Below, one piece after another: positions 51,666-64,000 of a DNA stretch of 64,000 nucleotides; within the stretch, counting starts at the first letter, position 1, and each line of letters begins with the position of its first letter. Source of the DNA: Psettodes erumei (lineage: Eukaryota > Chordata > Actinopteri > Pleuronectiformes > Psettodidae); the NCBI GenBank assembly GCA_016785225.1, contig JAFBJZ010000874.1, forward strand, positions 1,488,001 to 1,552,000, given 5' to 3'. The notes below the pieces were generated by a model, which had not been told where the DNA came from, searched no databases, and saw nothing but the letters and a program-made list of their open reading frames with translations. Made by a program: the position numbers and the translations under genes.

Positions 51666-52540
51666 ATATATTAATATACCGTCAGTATACTAACAAGTAG
51701 GTCTACCTTTAATGCTAGACCACACTCGTTCACTAAATCACATCAGAATAAAACTACACTAATGACAAGTATAGTATAGTGTCACCTCAACAGTCACATG
51801 CTCAAAGGTTATATATAAAAGATTTTAAACATTGAAATAGCAACAAACAACTGTTTTTAATCCAAATAATCTTAAAAGAAGTTAAAAGACTCCAACTTCA
51901 TTCAGATCCTACTTTTCCTTCTCCTTGGTGTGTAGGTAACTTGTATATACTGTCACATGTCTGTTTTGTATTTTTGAGTGACTGGCTGGAGTAGGCATGA
52001 TAATGTGAGTAAACTCGCTGTTACCAACGTTATGAATTTCTTTGATAAATGCTGCTGTCAGTATTTGGCTTATACTGCCAGCATTGCTATGGCGATTTTC
52101 CCGGCTAACTGGGTAATGGGCTATCGGATGTAGCAAGATTGTGTTTTTTGTTGGCTCTTGTATAATCAGTTGTGCTTCTCGTTGTGTGTTTCACTGGACT
52201 TCGCAACACTTTGCTAAGAACACAATGGCATGGCGGATGGTGTGACCAAATGGTAGCCAGAGATGTGGCCGATAAAACATTTGTTTTGGTCTGAGATGCT
52301 GATGCTCTTCTGCGACATACTGTATACTGAGAGTGAGTATATAACCTTTTAGTCAGTGCAAAACAATGTCAAGGGCAACAGTTTTTTTTCTGTACTTGTC
52401 TCATCTGAACAAATTAAGTGACACATTCTTCCCTCAAGCGAGTTGACCGGTTTGTTAAACATGTGATTTATTAGAGACACTGGAGTTTAAGTTAGATGGT
52501 GCTGATGATGCAGAACTGATTTGCGCGAAGCCCCCCCAAG

Positions 52541-52573
52541 ACACACACACACACCACCACCACCACCACCACC
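52541..52573 (+). repeat. Compound CA/CAC array
   Basis: A short CA run passes directly into CAC trinucleotides. Confidence 0.9.
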
Positions 52574-53501
52574 CAAGAAAGTATGTTTTCTGAAACCTTT
52601 AGGGGATCAGACAAGCATATGATTACTCTGAAATGTGTCTTTCTGTGTGTAGAACTTTGTTTGTGTGTATCTGTCAGATGGGCTCATTAGCTGGTGGAAT
52701 CACAGCAGTAGGTACTGAAAGAGTCCACTGTCCCTCCAGAGAGGAAGACTGAACAGATGTTTACTGTGAAGAAACGGCACAATAGAACAGGACAGGACAC
52801 ACAGTAGAAAATTACACACTCCAACACCCACACACATCAGACACATGCACACCCTTACACACAAAAAAGGTCAGAGCAGAAAAACATGTACACCAAAACA
52901 TAGACAAACAAAGCGCAGAGGAGACCGTCTATCAGAGTGGTACAAGCTCTGTGCACCACAACCAACATTCACATTTAACACTTCAAATTATAATAATAAA
53001 CACAGAATGTAAAATGACCGACTGTAAATTATGGGCTTCTTGTCTTGAAAAATATCATCAAGTGTAGTTGGATAGTTTTTTGACATGCAAAGAAATCCAA
53101 AGATTGAGGCTTGCCATGTATACTTTATGCATACAGTTTCTCAGTTTTGCTAAGCTAAGGGGAATTTAGGAAATGGGTCATTGTGATTTTTTTTTTTCTC
53201 AGATTAACAACTTTTCCAAACTCTAAAAACCTATAAAGACATTTAATTTAGTGGCTGGCATGGATTAAAGATTGTAAAAAAAAGAGGCAAAAAGATGTGA
53301 TAATAGAGAGAAAGCAAAGAAAAGTGTGTCTTTTATAGTAAGATGCTATCAGCACTGCTATCTAATCAAGGTTTAGTACAAAACTCATGCTGGACTTTAT
53401 TAAAACACATTACTAGGCTGCATTACTATGAAGCACATCATAAAGCGAAGACAAGAAAATTAAAACTTTTTTTTTGCTATGTTAGATAATTAAAAGTCAT
53501 T

Positions 53502-53656
53502 CATGCTGGGTCATCGCAAGAGCCGGTCCTTTGTGCTCTGATTGGCTTAATTAGCTTTTGAAGTAGAAAATTACTCCTTCAATGAGATTGTGTGATTTCT
53601 GAGAGTGTGAGGAGAATGACTTAATCAAATATAATCAGAATGGAATAATTAGGACT
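53502..53656. repeat. Duplicated 155-bp non-coding block, copy 1
   Basis: The block aligns without gaps to 55268-55422, with about a dozen differences by eye (mostly transitions). It holds GATTGG (inverted CCAAT), TTAATTAG, TTAATCAAA and AATAATTAGG, homeodomain-type cores that are identical in both copies. Weaker similarity extends to about 53450-53715. It has no open frame, no poly-A tail and no tRNA-like head. It may be a duplicated enhancer or two copies of an unrecognised repeat. Confidence 0.85.
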
Positions 53657-55267
53657 TATCTACAGCATAGTGATACAATGGAATATTCTTTGCAATGAGA
53701 ATTCCATTTTATGGGTGTGCGGCTTGATCCAAGGTGTAATGCAATAATGCTTTGTACTTCACTTGTACGCTTCGCTTGGTACGTCTGAACCCTCTAATGT
53801 GCAAAAATGTTTTATGTCTTTTTTGGACACATGTTAAACACTGTCTTGGCAGTCTTTGTGTATCTTTGTCTTCCCACTCTCATATGACACGAGTCCCCCC
53901 CCCTACAGAATTGTTTCAATGGTCCTGACTGGATTGGCTCCACAAACATCACTTCCTACAGGACAAACCTCCGCACAGATGAGGCCACAAAGTACATGCA
54001 AGTCTCTAACAACCTTTTTCACATCATACCAGACAGTAAAGACCACAGTTGATGGGGATGCGTGTATGGACAGATGATTGTGTCAGCCTTTCCCAGTTGT
54101 CATGGGGACCCATCTGACTAAAATAACCCTTGGTGCACACGTGTACTGCTCTTCCCCTTCTTCTCTTCTCATTTTTTTTAAAATTTCCACATGTTAATGC
54201 TTATTTCCCCTCTTCCTCTATAACTGTTATCCATCTATCCATCTTCCGCCTCAACCCAACATTAGCTGGACTCACAGACACAAAATATTGTTCCCACCTT
54301 TTTTTCCCTTAAATGCATTCAGCCTACTGAGAGCTCTGCTCCTGTCCTCACTCCTTTCTTTGTAAGTTTTTCAGTCAGTACTCTCTTCCTTTGTAAATGT
54401 ACCTAGCAGACACACACACACACAAACAATGAGGACGTACAGAGCACACACAGTGCCAAATCCACTTAACCAAACCACTCTCTTCCTGAAAACGGCTGAT
54501 TTGAGCCCCCGCAGCCCCTAATCATCCAATCAGGGACAGAGCAATCTCCTCCCCACTGGGCCTATCAGAGCCCTTCGTTCAGGTTCCGCTGTTCCTGCAG
54601 TGATGGCAAGACGGAGTCGTGTTCAGAGCGTCCTGCCACTCAATCTGGGCATGTTCAGAGGGGCTGTCCCTTGCTAGGAAATTGCAGTTCATTTATATAG
54701 TTCTCTGTGGTGCTCCAGGCTGCTGTAAAAAGTGCACATTGTCGGTGTCCAGTGCTGGAAAAAAAATCACTGAAAGTCCTGTTCCACAGTGTGCTGTGTT
54801 GGGGTGTTTATTGGTATACAGGTATAGGGCAGACTTACAGACACAGAGAGTAAGTCTGGGAAGGTTAGTCTGGCACAATGTAGACAGAACACCACATTTT
54901 ATGTAAAAGATCAAAGGAGAGAACAGTACATGTCAGACACCCACATGCAAACCACATAAATACAGGACCACGAGATTAAGGGGATAACAAGATCTGGGTG
55001 TTTAGGCCTAAATCAGATGAAGATCTGACCCCCCCTCACCCCCTGACAGCTGGCCACCATCACCTCACAAATACATTACATACAATACACAAATGGAATT
55101 TGGACCACCACTGAGCACCAGCAAAGTCAATTTGTCCGATTGCTACAGTATTTTCCTAGTTCATTATTGTATATATATTAATCACAGATAGATGGATCAC
55201 CTTCCAAAAAGGGAAAGAAAATTAAACTTTGTCTTTGTTAGCAGTTCTGGGTCATTTAAATGAAGCA

Positions 55268-55422
55268 CATGCTGGGTCATGGCTAAAGCCAGTCCTTTGT
55301 GCTCTGATTGGCTTAATTAGCTTTTGAAGTAGGAAATTACCCCTTCAGTGAGACTGTGTGATTTCTGAGAGTGTGGAGAGAAAGATTTAATCAAATATAA
55401 TCAGAATGGAATAATTAGGACT
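55268..55422. repeat. Duplicated 155-bp non-coding block, copy 2
   Basis: Same orientation as copy 1, offset by 1766 bp. The longest unchanged runs cover the stretch from GTCCTTTGTG through TTTGAAGTAG and the final stretch TTAATCAAATATAATC to AATTAGGACT. Differences cluster at the left edge and in one short purine-rich patch between these runs, a pattern of conserved motifs and a variable spacer. Confidence 0.85.
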
Positions 55423-58400
55423 CTGTAGCATAAAGTTACAATGTACTATGCTTTTTAATAAGAAATGCCCCAATTACAGGGCTATTGCTTTATGGTGGCA
55501 AGATTATGCTTCCTACTTTATTCAAGCATATACATGACAAATGTGCATGTGTAATATCTTACATCTATATGTTGTGTTTCTCTTTCCCTTTATGCTATCC
55601 ACTCAACACGCACCTGTTCACATGAGCAGAGTCATGCAGCCGATTCACTTTTAAGATCTATTCAACCAACTGAAGGCTGCATTGATGCAGGATGGTGGAC
55701 TTTTAGCTGCCACTGATTATGCCTGTGTGAAAAAAACAGATATCCAAAGAGAGACAGAGGATGATGAGAGTCAGATGAATAGAACAGATAGAGGTAGACC
55801 AAGCCAGACAGAAGGAGATGGAGCTTTGCCTCTGACAGAAGAGAAGTAAACTACATTGTGCGAGTGGTTGAGGGTTGTTGTCACGGTGATAACAACCCCA
55901 AAATGTGTCTTTTGTTTGGGCTGATGTTGCCATCTGTTCATTTCAGTGTCATGAAAACAGCCGCTAACACGCTTCATGTGAAAGGGGGTAAAGAAATCGA
56001 ATACAGGCTTTTAGGGAAAAAAAAGGAAACAGGGATATATCCATCTCTCTGGCAGTCAAAAGGGACATAATTAGAGAAAAGCAATCTCCCTCCCATATCT
56101 CTCTCTGTCTTTCTCTACCTGTACTCTCACTCAACCCCCATCTCAGTCACTCTCTCTCTCTCTCTGCCCATCTCTGAGATGTTTTTGTCCATTTGATTTT
56201 CTCCTTATTATGCTCCATAATGGCACATTGAGAAACCTCTATCCAACCCCGTCCCCCTTTTCTCCTCCATTATCCCCCTTTTTGTCCTCTACTCTTTCCT
56301 CTTCCTCCTCCTCCTCCACCTCCTTCCTGCCTGCCCCATCTCTCACTTTCCACCTCTCTCTATCTCATTACTCCAAGGGGGCCACCATGCTGTGATCCTG
56401 GCCATCAGTAATGGCTCATGGCCTCAGTGGATGGGAGATTGCAAATGTAGCACAGATGAAATATTGGGTGGTGACTGGGATTGTGTAAATCAGTGGCTTA
56501 TGAAGGCTGACCGGGCTCCTTCATCCTCTCACAGCAGAGGCTTGGCCTGTTCGTCCTATTATGTTTTGCTCCATGGGCAACCCTCACTTTCTCTTTGTTG
56601 GGAAATCACTCCTTCTCCGTTCCTTGTCTGTCTCAGTTTATCATTAACATCCCACTATTTTCTCTTGTTGAATTTATTTTTTTAAAAACACTCTCTCTCC
56701 CTTTTCTGTCTTCCTTTCAGTTCACCCCCTCACCCCGCCCCATTGATGGGATTTGATAATGAGGGCCATGACTTGGTCCTCATTTTTAGCCTCTTTTCTC
56801 TCTTCCTCCTCTTCCTCCTCTTATCTGCTTCTCTTTGCAGCAGAAGGTAGATAATGGGGATCAGAGAGTGTGTGTCTCTTCCATTAAAGCCCCTGCAGGT
56901 TCATAAACCAAATCACAAATCAAACAAAAGTGCACAGCTAGAGCAGAGAGGACTCAAGATTATAGGAGCCAAGTCTCCAAATAGGGTTTAGTGATGTTGC
57001 CATGAAATTAGCCAGGGAATCATCAAAATGGCATTTAAAAAATAACTATAAAGGGCTCACTAATGGCTCTAATGTGGTTTGAGTTCCAACAAATAAGTAA
57101 TTTGCACAGACTGTACATTTTGAGGCCTAATAACCATGGTTGTAAGCAAAACTCAACAAACAGGAATGCATGGAACCTGCACACATATTCAGTTGCATTC
57201 GTGAACATAGTGCAGCTCATCAGCAGCTCATGATGCTTTTTGCACTCTATTATCAGACTTATGAGACGCTACTGATAAATGCACATTCATCTTATTTTAG
57301 TTTGTTATGCGCATGGAAGTCCCATGAGCCCTCTCTGTGTCTTAATCTTTTATTCAATTTCTCATCTGTTTCCACCATTTTCTCTCTTCCATCTCCCCTA
57401 TTATTATTTTTTTACGTTCTATCAGTCTCTTTTTCCATGATCTAGCAATTAGTTTGGGAGCTATAGGCTACTCAAATCCATGTTAGGAGATGAATGACTC
57501 GGTAATGAATGACAGAATTATTAATTCTAAATTTGTGGCTGTCTTTGTTCTGCTTGTCAATGAAAACCATGCTCCCGTGGTTAATTACACGGTGGTCTGT
57601 GCTTTACATCAAAAAGTAATTGTGCAAAAATATAAATTGGCTTCATCGTCTGTTCCCGTCTGTCTATTCTTTAAAGCAGACACACATTCAGAGGCAGAAT
57701 TAGTGGTTCAAACATTATAATAATGAGGTACACAGTCTACAATGATGTAAATGACTTTTGGCTGTTGGCAGGTACAACAGCTAACTGTGAAGCTCCCCCT
57801 CAACAAAGCTGTGTTGATTTTACAGTGAACTGATTAGCTCTACATGTGTATGTGTTCATACAGGTGACAAAAGAGGAAGTATCCTTTGTAAGGGTGCCAG
57901 CTAAAGCTTTAACAAAGCATATTGTTGCCATCAAATATCATTAGGAGTGTTGTTTCATCTCCGCAGAAGCTACCAGACAAGAGACTCACTGTTTCATCCA
58001 CTGCGCCAAAGGGAAGAGTTAATTTACTATTAAATCAACCTCAACACCATCTACAGGTGTTCCACATTTAGAGCTTTAACACTTGCAAAACACTTTCTAA
58101 ATCTGTGAATCACTAAACATTGAAATGGCTAAAGAGACAATGAAGTTGCAAATGAGCTCATTAGAAAGACATGTGCATGCCTAAAGCAGACCAGCATTTC
58201 TCCTATGACGCTCCTGGTGCAATTATGCATCAGATTTACCTGCACTTATGTTAACTAGTTCAACTATAGAATGACATTCTTGACACACACATTCACACCT
58301 TCAAGTGCCCTCAATCAATATGTTCTTATTCCACAGTAGTAAATAAAATTAACAAACTCCCTGTAGATGAAAAAATTAAATGTCATCCCACTAAAAAAGT

Positions 58401-60526
58401 TTGACTGTAGCATTCAAAATGTCAACATATATTTGTATTGTTTTGTGTTTGAATCGGGCTAAATAGCCTCAGTACTTTGTGTCGGTAATCCGCCAGAGAT
58501 TCCCTGTCTTTGTGAATACTGTTGTACATGGCACATGTAATTATTGATTACCTGGAAATGTCAAGAAAAGGCTATTATGGTTGCATCCAGTGCTTTAGTA
58601 ACACAGAGACTTCGGCTAAACAGAAAATTTTTAAAAGCTTATTGGCTGATTTTAGTTTGTTTGGGGGTTTTTTTGGGGGGGTCTATGCAGATAGATGTTG
58701 TTTTTCTTTAATTGAGGTGGAAAGATATAAGTGGATGCTGTAAAAGTCTTCATTACTGTCATGGGAGTGTTTATTACTGTCATTTTCAGTGGTAAGGTCC
58801 ATAAAGTGGTATATCTCATCACTCCTGAATGCAAAGCTTGTGAATCCTTTAATAATAACTGTGTGGTTGTAATTATAGCCAGTGACATTTGGAAAGAGTT
58901 TGATTATCCCATAGGTGGGGAAAATACATTAAACACAAAGAAGCATTTATATCTTTCATCTCTTGTGAAAATGTGAAAACCACCAGGCTGGAATGGAGTC
59001 CCAAGGTTGGGAGCTGTAAAAGGCCGGGCTGGGACATGTTTGTCGCAAATGAAAAGTCAGATCTCTACAGGGGCCTTATATTGAATGACTCACTCTAACT
59101 GCTCTTTGTGTTGATGGGCTCTTAGTGTTTGTGTTTCCACGGAAGATTCTGGAGGGAGCATGGAAATTATTTTAGTGGTAGCTATGTTTGTTGCTGATGA
59201 TCCATGAAGCTTCCCTACAGTCAGGACATCTTGTGTTCAGTTTTACACTTCCTTTTTTTCTTGGTACAACTAAACAAATGCTATATACCTATCATCTTAA
59301 GATACGCCTTATTACACATAACACATTATATTCAGTATTCACTTTGCCCAGATACTCAGACTGGAGTTGGTTATGGTCCAGGGTCACATTCTACTGAAAT
59401 GTGCATAGTTACAAAATTAGAAAATTATCACGAGAACTCACCTGCTTTTATATCATGTACGGAATTGTTTTCATAACAATAGCTTTTTATTTTTCATATT
59501 TTTTTCTCTCACAAACTTTAAGTTATCTCTTTACCTTGGTAGATAATGGCAATAATGATTCACCTTGCATTTCTCTGGAGATGATACAAGGGGTTGAATG
59601 AAATGAATAGTGCAGCACAGTTAGCTACGATAGCTTCCTCCATTTTGATCTCTCCAGCTCTCTTAAATGTTATATTTGGTCAACTCAGATTCCCCACACT
59701 CACTCAGTGGTCTGACCAATCATTTCTCTGTCTGCCCTCCTGAAGCAGAGTGGTCCTTTCATTCTGTCTTTCAGACTTACTATTACATTAGCACAATGAT
59801 CCTCAGGTTGTTTCATGAGATTTGAGGTCACAGATGAGATTTCAGATCTGAGGGATTTTTTCTTCCTCCTGTTAGATTTACTCCACCAAACACCAGCATC
59901 TACATTCCAGAGGACCCTTCCCTATTCATTATGTATATTGATATGGCCCATGGTTTAATTGAGATCCCTAACATGGATGGGATTGAACTATACTATACTA
60001 AACTATATTAACTCCAGTAAATTTTCTTCCATTTACTTCCATTTGATTTCTCTTAATCAAAATGGATTCAAAATTGAATCTGAATCAAATCTGTCACTTG
60101 TTGTCTGTTAGATCATAACATCACAGTCAGGTCAAAATGTTTTTCACCCAGCCGATATCTAGTAGTTAAATTGGGTATATAAAATCCCTTATTGACCTTT
60201 AGCCTTCATGCTTATGCCTTAATTTCTTGAAAATGAAGAATTTTTTCAGTCAAAAGTCCAGATTGACATGTTTAATCATGTGAATCATCATTAGAGACAC
60301 TGAGATCACAGTTGGACAGATGCAGTCCTTTTATGAGACAGTTTTTTGCATGCTTGTTGCGTTATTGCAGTGCTGTTACAATCCCTGAGGGATATTCTAT
60401 CCTGGGCTCTTTTGTACTGACAAAAGGTATAGTGTTGTACCTTAGTTAAATGTTTGTTATATTCATATCTAATGTTAATCCTTTAAAAAGTATGATGAAA
60501 ACACTGAGTTCTAAAGCAATACTGCT

Positions 60527-60531
<5 letters not shown>

Positions 60532-60557
<26 letters not shown>

Positions 60558-60627
60558 GCCTTCTCATTTTGACTCCATCGTCTTCTGTCTTCCTCCATCA
60601 TCTTGCTCTTTCCTCTTCCTCTTTGTC

Positions 60628-60676
<49 letters not shown>

Positions 60677-60905
60677 TCCCTGTCTCCCTGTCCCCAGTGT
60701 TCATTGCCACATTGAGTTTTCACAGGAATTTGAGCATGAATCTTTAATTAGCAACAGCTGCTGTTCTTGTGCGCTTGTCCTCATGTGTATGTTTATGTGT
60801 GAGCGAATTGGTGTGTGTCTGGTTGGTGCTAACTATTCTCACGGGCTCACTGTCACCTCAATCACTGTTTCACACACCAAGCAGCCTGCCAAAGACCACA
60901 CGCAT

Positions 60906-60958
<53 letters not shown>

Positions 60959-61084
60959 AATAGTGCACACGTGTGTGCTCATGCAAACTTCAGCTTCTAA
61001 ATTCACATATATATGCACACCCACACAAGAATGCAGATGACACCTGCATCCATCACTCACCACACACACACACACACACACACA
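60532..61084. repeat. Cluster of CA and CT microsatellites
   Basis: CA at 60532-60558, CT at 60633-60674, CA at 60906-60956 and CA at 61062-61084. Apparent open frames here are repeat-encoded. Confidence 0.95.
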
Positions 61085-64000
61085 CTCAGAAACAGTTTGT
61101 CTATGTATATTTTTCAGCCTCCTTGGCCCTCTTCCCCTCTGTCCTCTTCCTCTCTTCCCCTTGTTCTCTCTTTCTCTCTCTTTGTCCTCATTTCCTCAGC
61201 TGTTAGCTATGAATTATGTATTATATCCTTATGGAGTGAGAAAAGTTAGCTTGGGGCTATCATTCCCCACTTAACGATCATTAGTTGTGTCTTTGCACCA
61301 ATTAGAGCTTGATGGCAAATCAGGTTCTTTTTGCATCCATCCAACTCCTGCATAATGCAGCTCATCACACCTGCTACTGCTGCAGATTTTGTTGTGATTC
61401 TACCGAAAAACAGGATGTTAAGTTATGCAATAGGTTCTAATTTCAGATGATATCACCCCCACTTACTTAAGAGCTTGATGTTTAGCTTGCTTTTTAGATT
61501 GGATTCACGTATCAGCTTGGTCATCATGGAAACATGGAGATAGCCTTAGGTAAAGGTGAGGTTGTGAGACCACCTGTAGATTAAGATTAACTATGATCAA
61601 GGATGGAGGGATGTAAACATGCTCACCTGTGGGCAAGTCTTCTTATCCTTATCAACCTTTAGTCTGGTTCCTAACAGCAGGTCAACGTCTTAGTTCAGTT
61701 CAGTGTAGGCCTAATTTGTTTGGATTTTCAAATGTATCTCACACCATCCTGTGGTGGTTCCATTTTGTTTCACTTGGAAATAGTCCTATGAAAATAAACA
61801 GCCAGTGCTGAGTGTCAGCCTTTGTAGTTTTTCAGATCAGGTTCAAATCAGCCTCACTGCAGCTGCCCATTGGCACCAGCTACATAGCGTGCACAACAAG
61901 TCCTCCAATTTAAACAAGTATACAGTACCTACAGTATTATATTATCATCTCCTCTCCCAGGATCCCTTTCACCTTCACCAGACAGCCCTCTTGCCAGGAC
62001 GGGATGTTGTTTTGCTGACTTCAAGGCAATTTGTGGCATAAATGTCATCTTTTCCATTATGCTAACACTACCGCCCTCCTTGCCTTACCCTGCATGCACA
62101 CACACAGACTCACAAACACAGTTGTGGTATCGAGTTTGTGTGAGACTGTTCCCTATTAGCACCCTGGCCAGATATACAGTGCATGTCACTGTGGTGCCAT
62201 GGTAACGAACCATGAACCGAGACTCATGTCTTTCCTGTGCAGTTGACATGGCAGAGTCCTTCTGTTCTCTGTCAGACGCACAGCAGCAGTTGCAGCATAT
62301 TCTTTTTCAAACATGAATCAAAGAGGAAGAAGAAAATACCCTGTAATTCAATACAATATCCGAGACTATTTGGATTTTGTATTGCTGGACATACAGCACT
62401 ACTGCTGCATTGTTGCATGCAGTGGGGGATCTACAACTGCTGACAACTCCCCCCCGTAGTTAAACACAAATGTCATCCTGACATTGTGTAGAGCACTAAT
62501 AGTATTCAGTCCTCTGTATGTACAGTATCATCCTGCAATTTTTTTCTCTGTCTGCCCACACTGTCCTCATGTTGGCTTACAGACTTAGTGGCTCAGCTCA
62601 TTTCACACCCAACTTCGCTCCCATCCTTCCATAAGGGAACAGGAGATGATAGAAAGGTGGAAGAGGGTGTAACATTTCAAGGGAGAACATAATGGAGAGG
62701 ATGTTAAAGAAGTAAGGGGTAAGAGAGTGACAAAAAGGAAGAAAGTGACATTATTAGGGGGGACCAGTTGCTATTATTACAACAGGGTACGCTGATAGTG
62801 ATAGGGGATGGAGAGGAAAGAATGGGGGGAGGGATGGAGAAAATTAAAGTGGGAAGAGGAGGTGGGAAAGAATATGAAAAACAGTTTGAAAGATCATAGT
62901 GAGGGTAGTAACCATTCTCTCCAAAGACAAATGGGAACAAACCCTATTCAAAGGAAAAGACCTGATACTAAAATAACACACAATCATTTTTTCTTCTTCT
63001 TCTTTGTCAAAGCTTGGGTCTCCAAAATGCTTTAAGCTTTTTATCGTTTTTCAGTTGAAGGAAATGAAAGAACATCATGTTTATCTCTTATCTTTTCACT
63101 TCTCTTTTATTGTTCTGCTTCCTAACATCCTACTTCTCTTTCTCAACATTTGATCCGTTCCTCCTTTCCAAGGATTTATTTTACCGGTGATGAGCAGAGC
63201 ACAGTTATATAAGCATGACACTCCAAGAGGAAATTCATGTCTGAAAGGGGGAAGCAAAAGAATAATATTTTTAAAAGTTATAAACTCAGATTAACTGGGC
63301 AGAGAGAGTTTAGCATGAAGACAAAATGGTAAGGAAGGAGGGAGTTGGAGACTAAAGAAAGTGAGGGAAGGGTAATAATGACAGGATAAAATGGATCACC
63401 ACAGAACATGTTTGTTCTCTTTAGAAGCACATACAGGTCATGTGGCCATCACTTAGTGTGGATGTGTGTGTGCACTACTCCTATATAGACCCTTAAACAC
63501 CCTGAAACACAAGCACACACTCATGTGATTTCAAATTTGATATTGAATTATGTCTAAACATTGCTGCATACTCGTTCAAAAAAAGGTCTCTGTGTTAAAG
63601 GAGCTGTTTAATATATTTTGAAATTTCTTACTTACTTTCTGACTAACAAAAAGAATATCATATGCTAGTCCTCTGTTTGTCTGGAGAAAGAAAGAAAGAA
63701 ACAGAACATTTGTAGGGATACAGATTTCCTGAAGGATGCCAATGATTTAGAATTGATGTTTAAATAATGTGCATTGCCATCCAGTACAAGTTGAAGGGGA
63801 AATGTTAGTTCGATTTGCCTTACAGAAAATATAGTAGCTCTACATCTTCTAGAAGGTTAAAGGGTCAAACTCCCAGAAACTGTATTGATCGAGTAGAGCA
63901 TTATCATTCATGCTGTCGTCTGTAAAATGCAGTGCCTGTCAGTGAAGTATACGCTATGCCAGAAGGCCACTCTGAAACACAGGCACATAGGAACAGAATT

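Noticed and set aside
56392..56685. Frame with Trp/Cys-rich start (S-N-G-S-W-P-Q-W)
   Set aside because: Unusual composition, but it passes into low-complexity sequence, lacks splice partners and matches nothing I know.

Overview
This is vertebrate nuclear DNA, most likely from a teleost fish (probably percomorph-like). Genes are split by GT-AG introns, long stretches are non-coding, CA/TG microsatellites are very dense, and the interspersed repeats resemble families I know from fish: Tc1-like, piggyBac-like, the 3' ends of LINEs, and short non-autonomous elements. There is no bacterial, organellar or viral gene content. The species cannot be fixed from sequence alone.

Layout. (1) Positions 1-111 on the minus strand hold the first coding exon of a fibronectin gene (fn1); the rest lies beyond the left edge. 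(2) About 112-22450 is non-coding: the fn1 upstream region and the fn1-mreg intergenic space, with microsatellites and no supportable exon. (3) Positions 22451-26314 on the minus strand hold a complete five-exon melanoregulin gene (mreg), reconstructed as 220 codons. (4) Positions 27103-30497 on the plus strand hold a complete eleven-exon carboxypeptidase O gene (cpo), reconstructed as 378 codons, with a signal peptide, all zinc and catalytic residues, the arginine that gives acidic C-terminal specificity, and a GPI-anchor-like tail. mreg and cpo are divergent, with 788 bp between start codons. (5) About 30650-64000 is a gene-poor tract with mobile-element remnants (piggyBac-like, Tc1-like, two LINE 3' ends, one MITE, several dispersed repeats), many dinucleotide repeats, and one 155-bp non-coding block present twice, without gaps, 1766 bp apart.

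fn1 and mreg are also neighbours in the same orientation in human (2q35), which supports both calls. Human CPO lies elsewhere on 2q, so the close mreg/cpo pair is the unusual feature of local gene order. The three proteins (matrix glycoprotein, organelle-transport adaptor, brush-border peptidase) share no obvious pathway, so the linkage looks positional. I found no clearly new multi-gene system. The best leads are the duplicated non-coding block, the divergent mreg/cpo promoter region, and sequence oddities in the two complete proteins.
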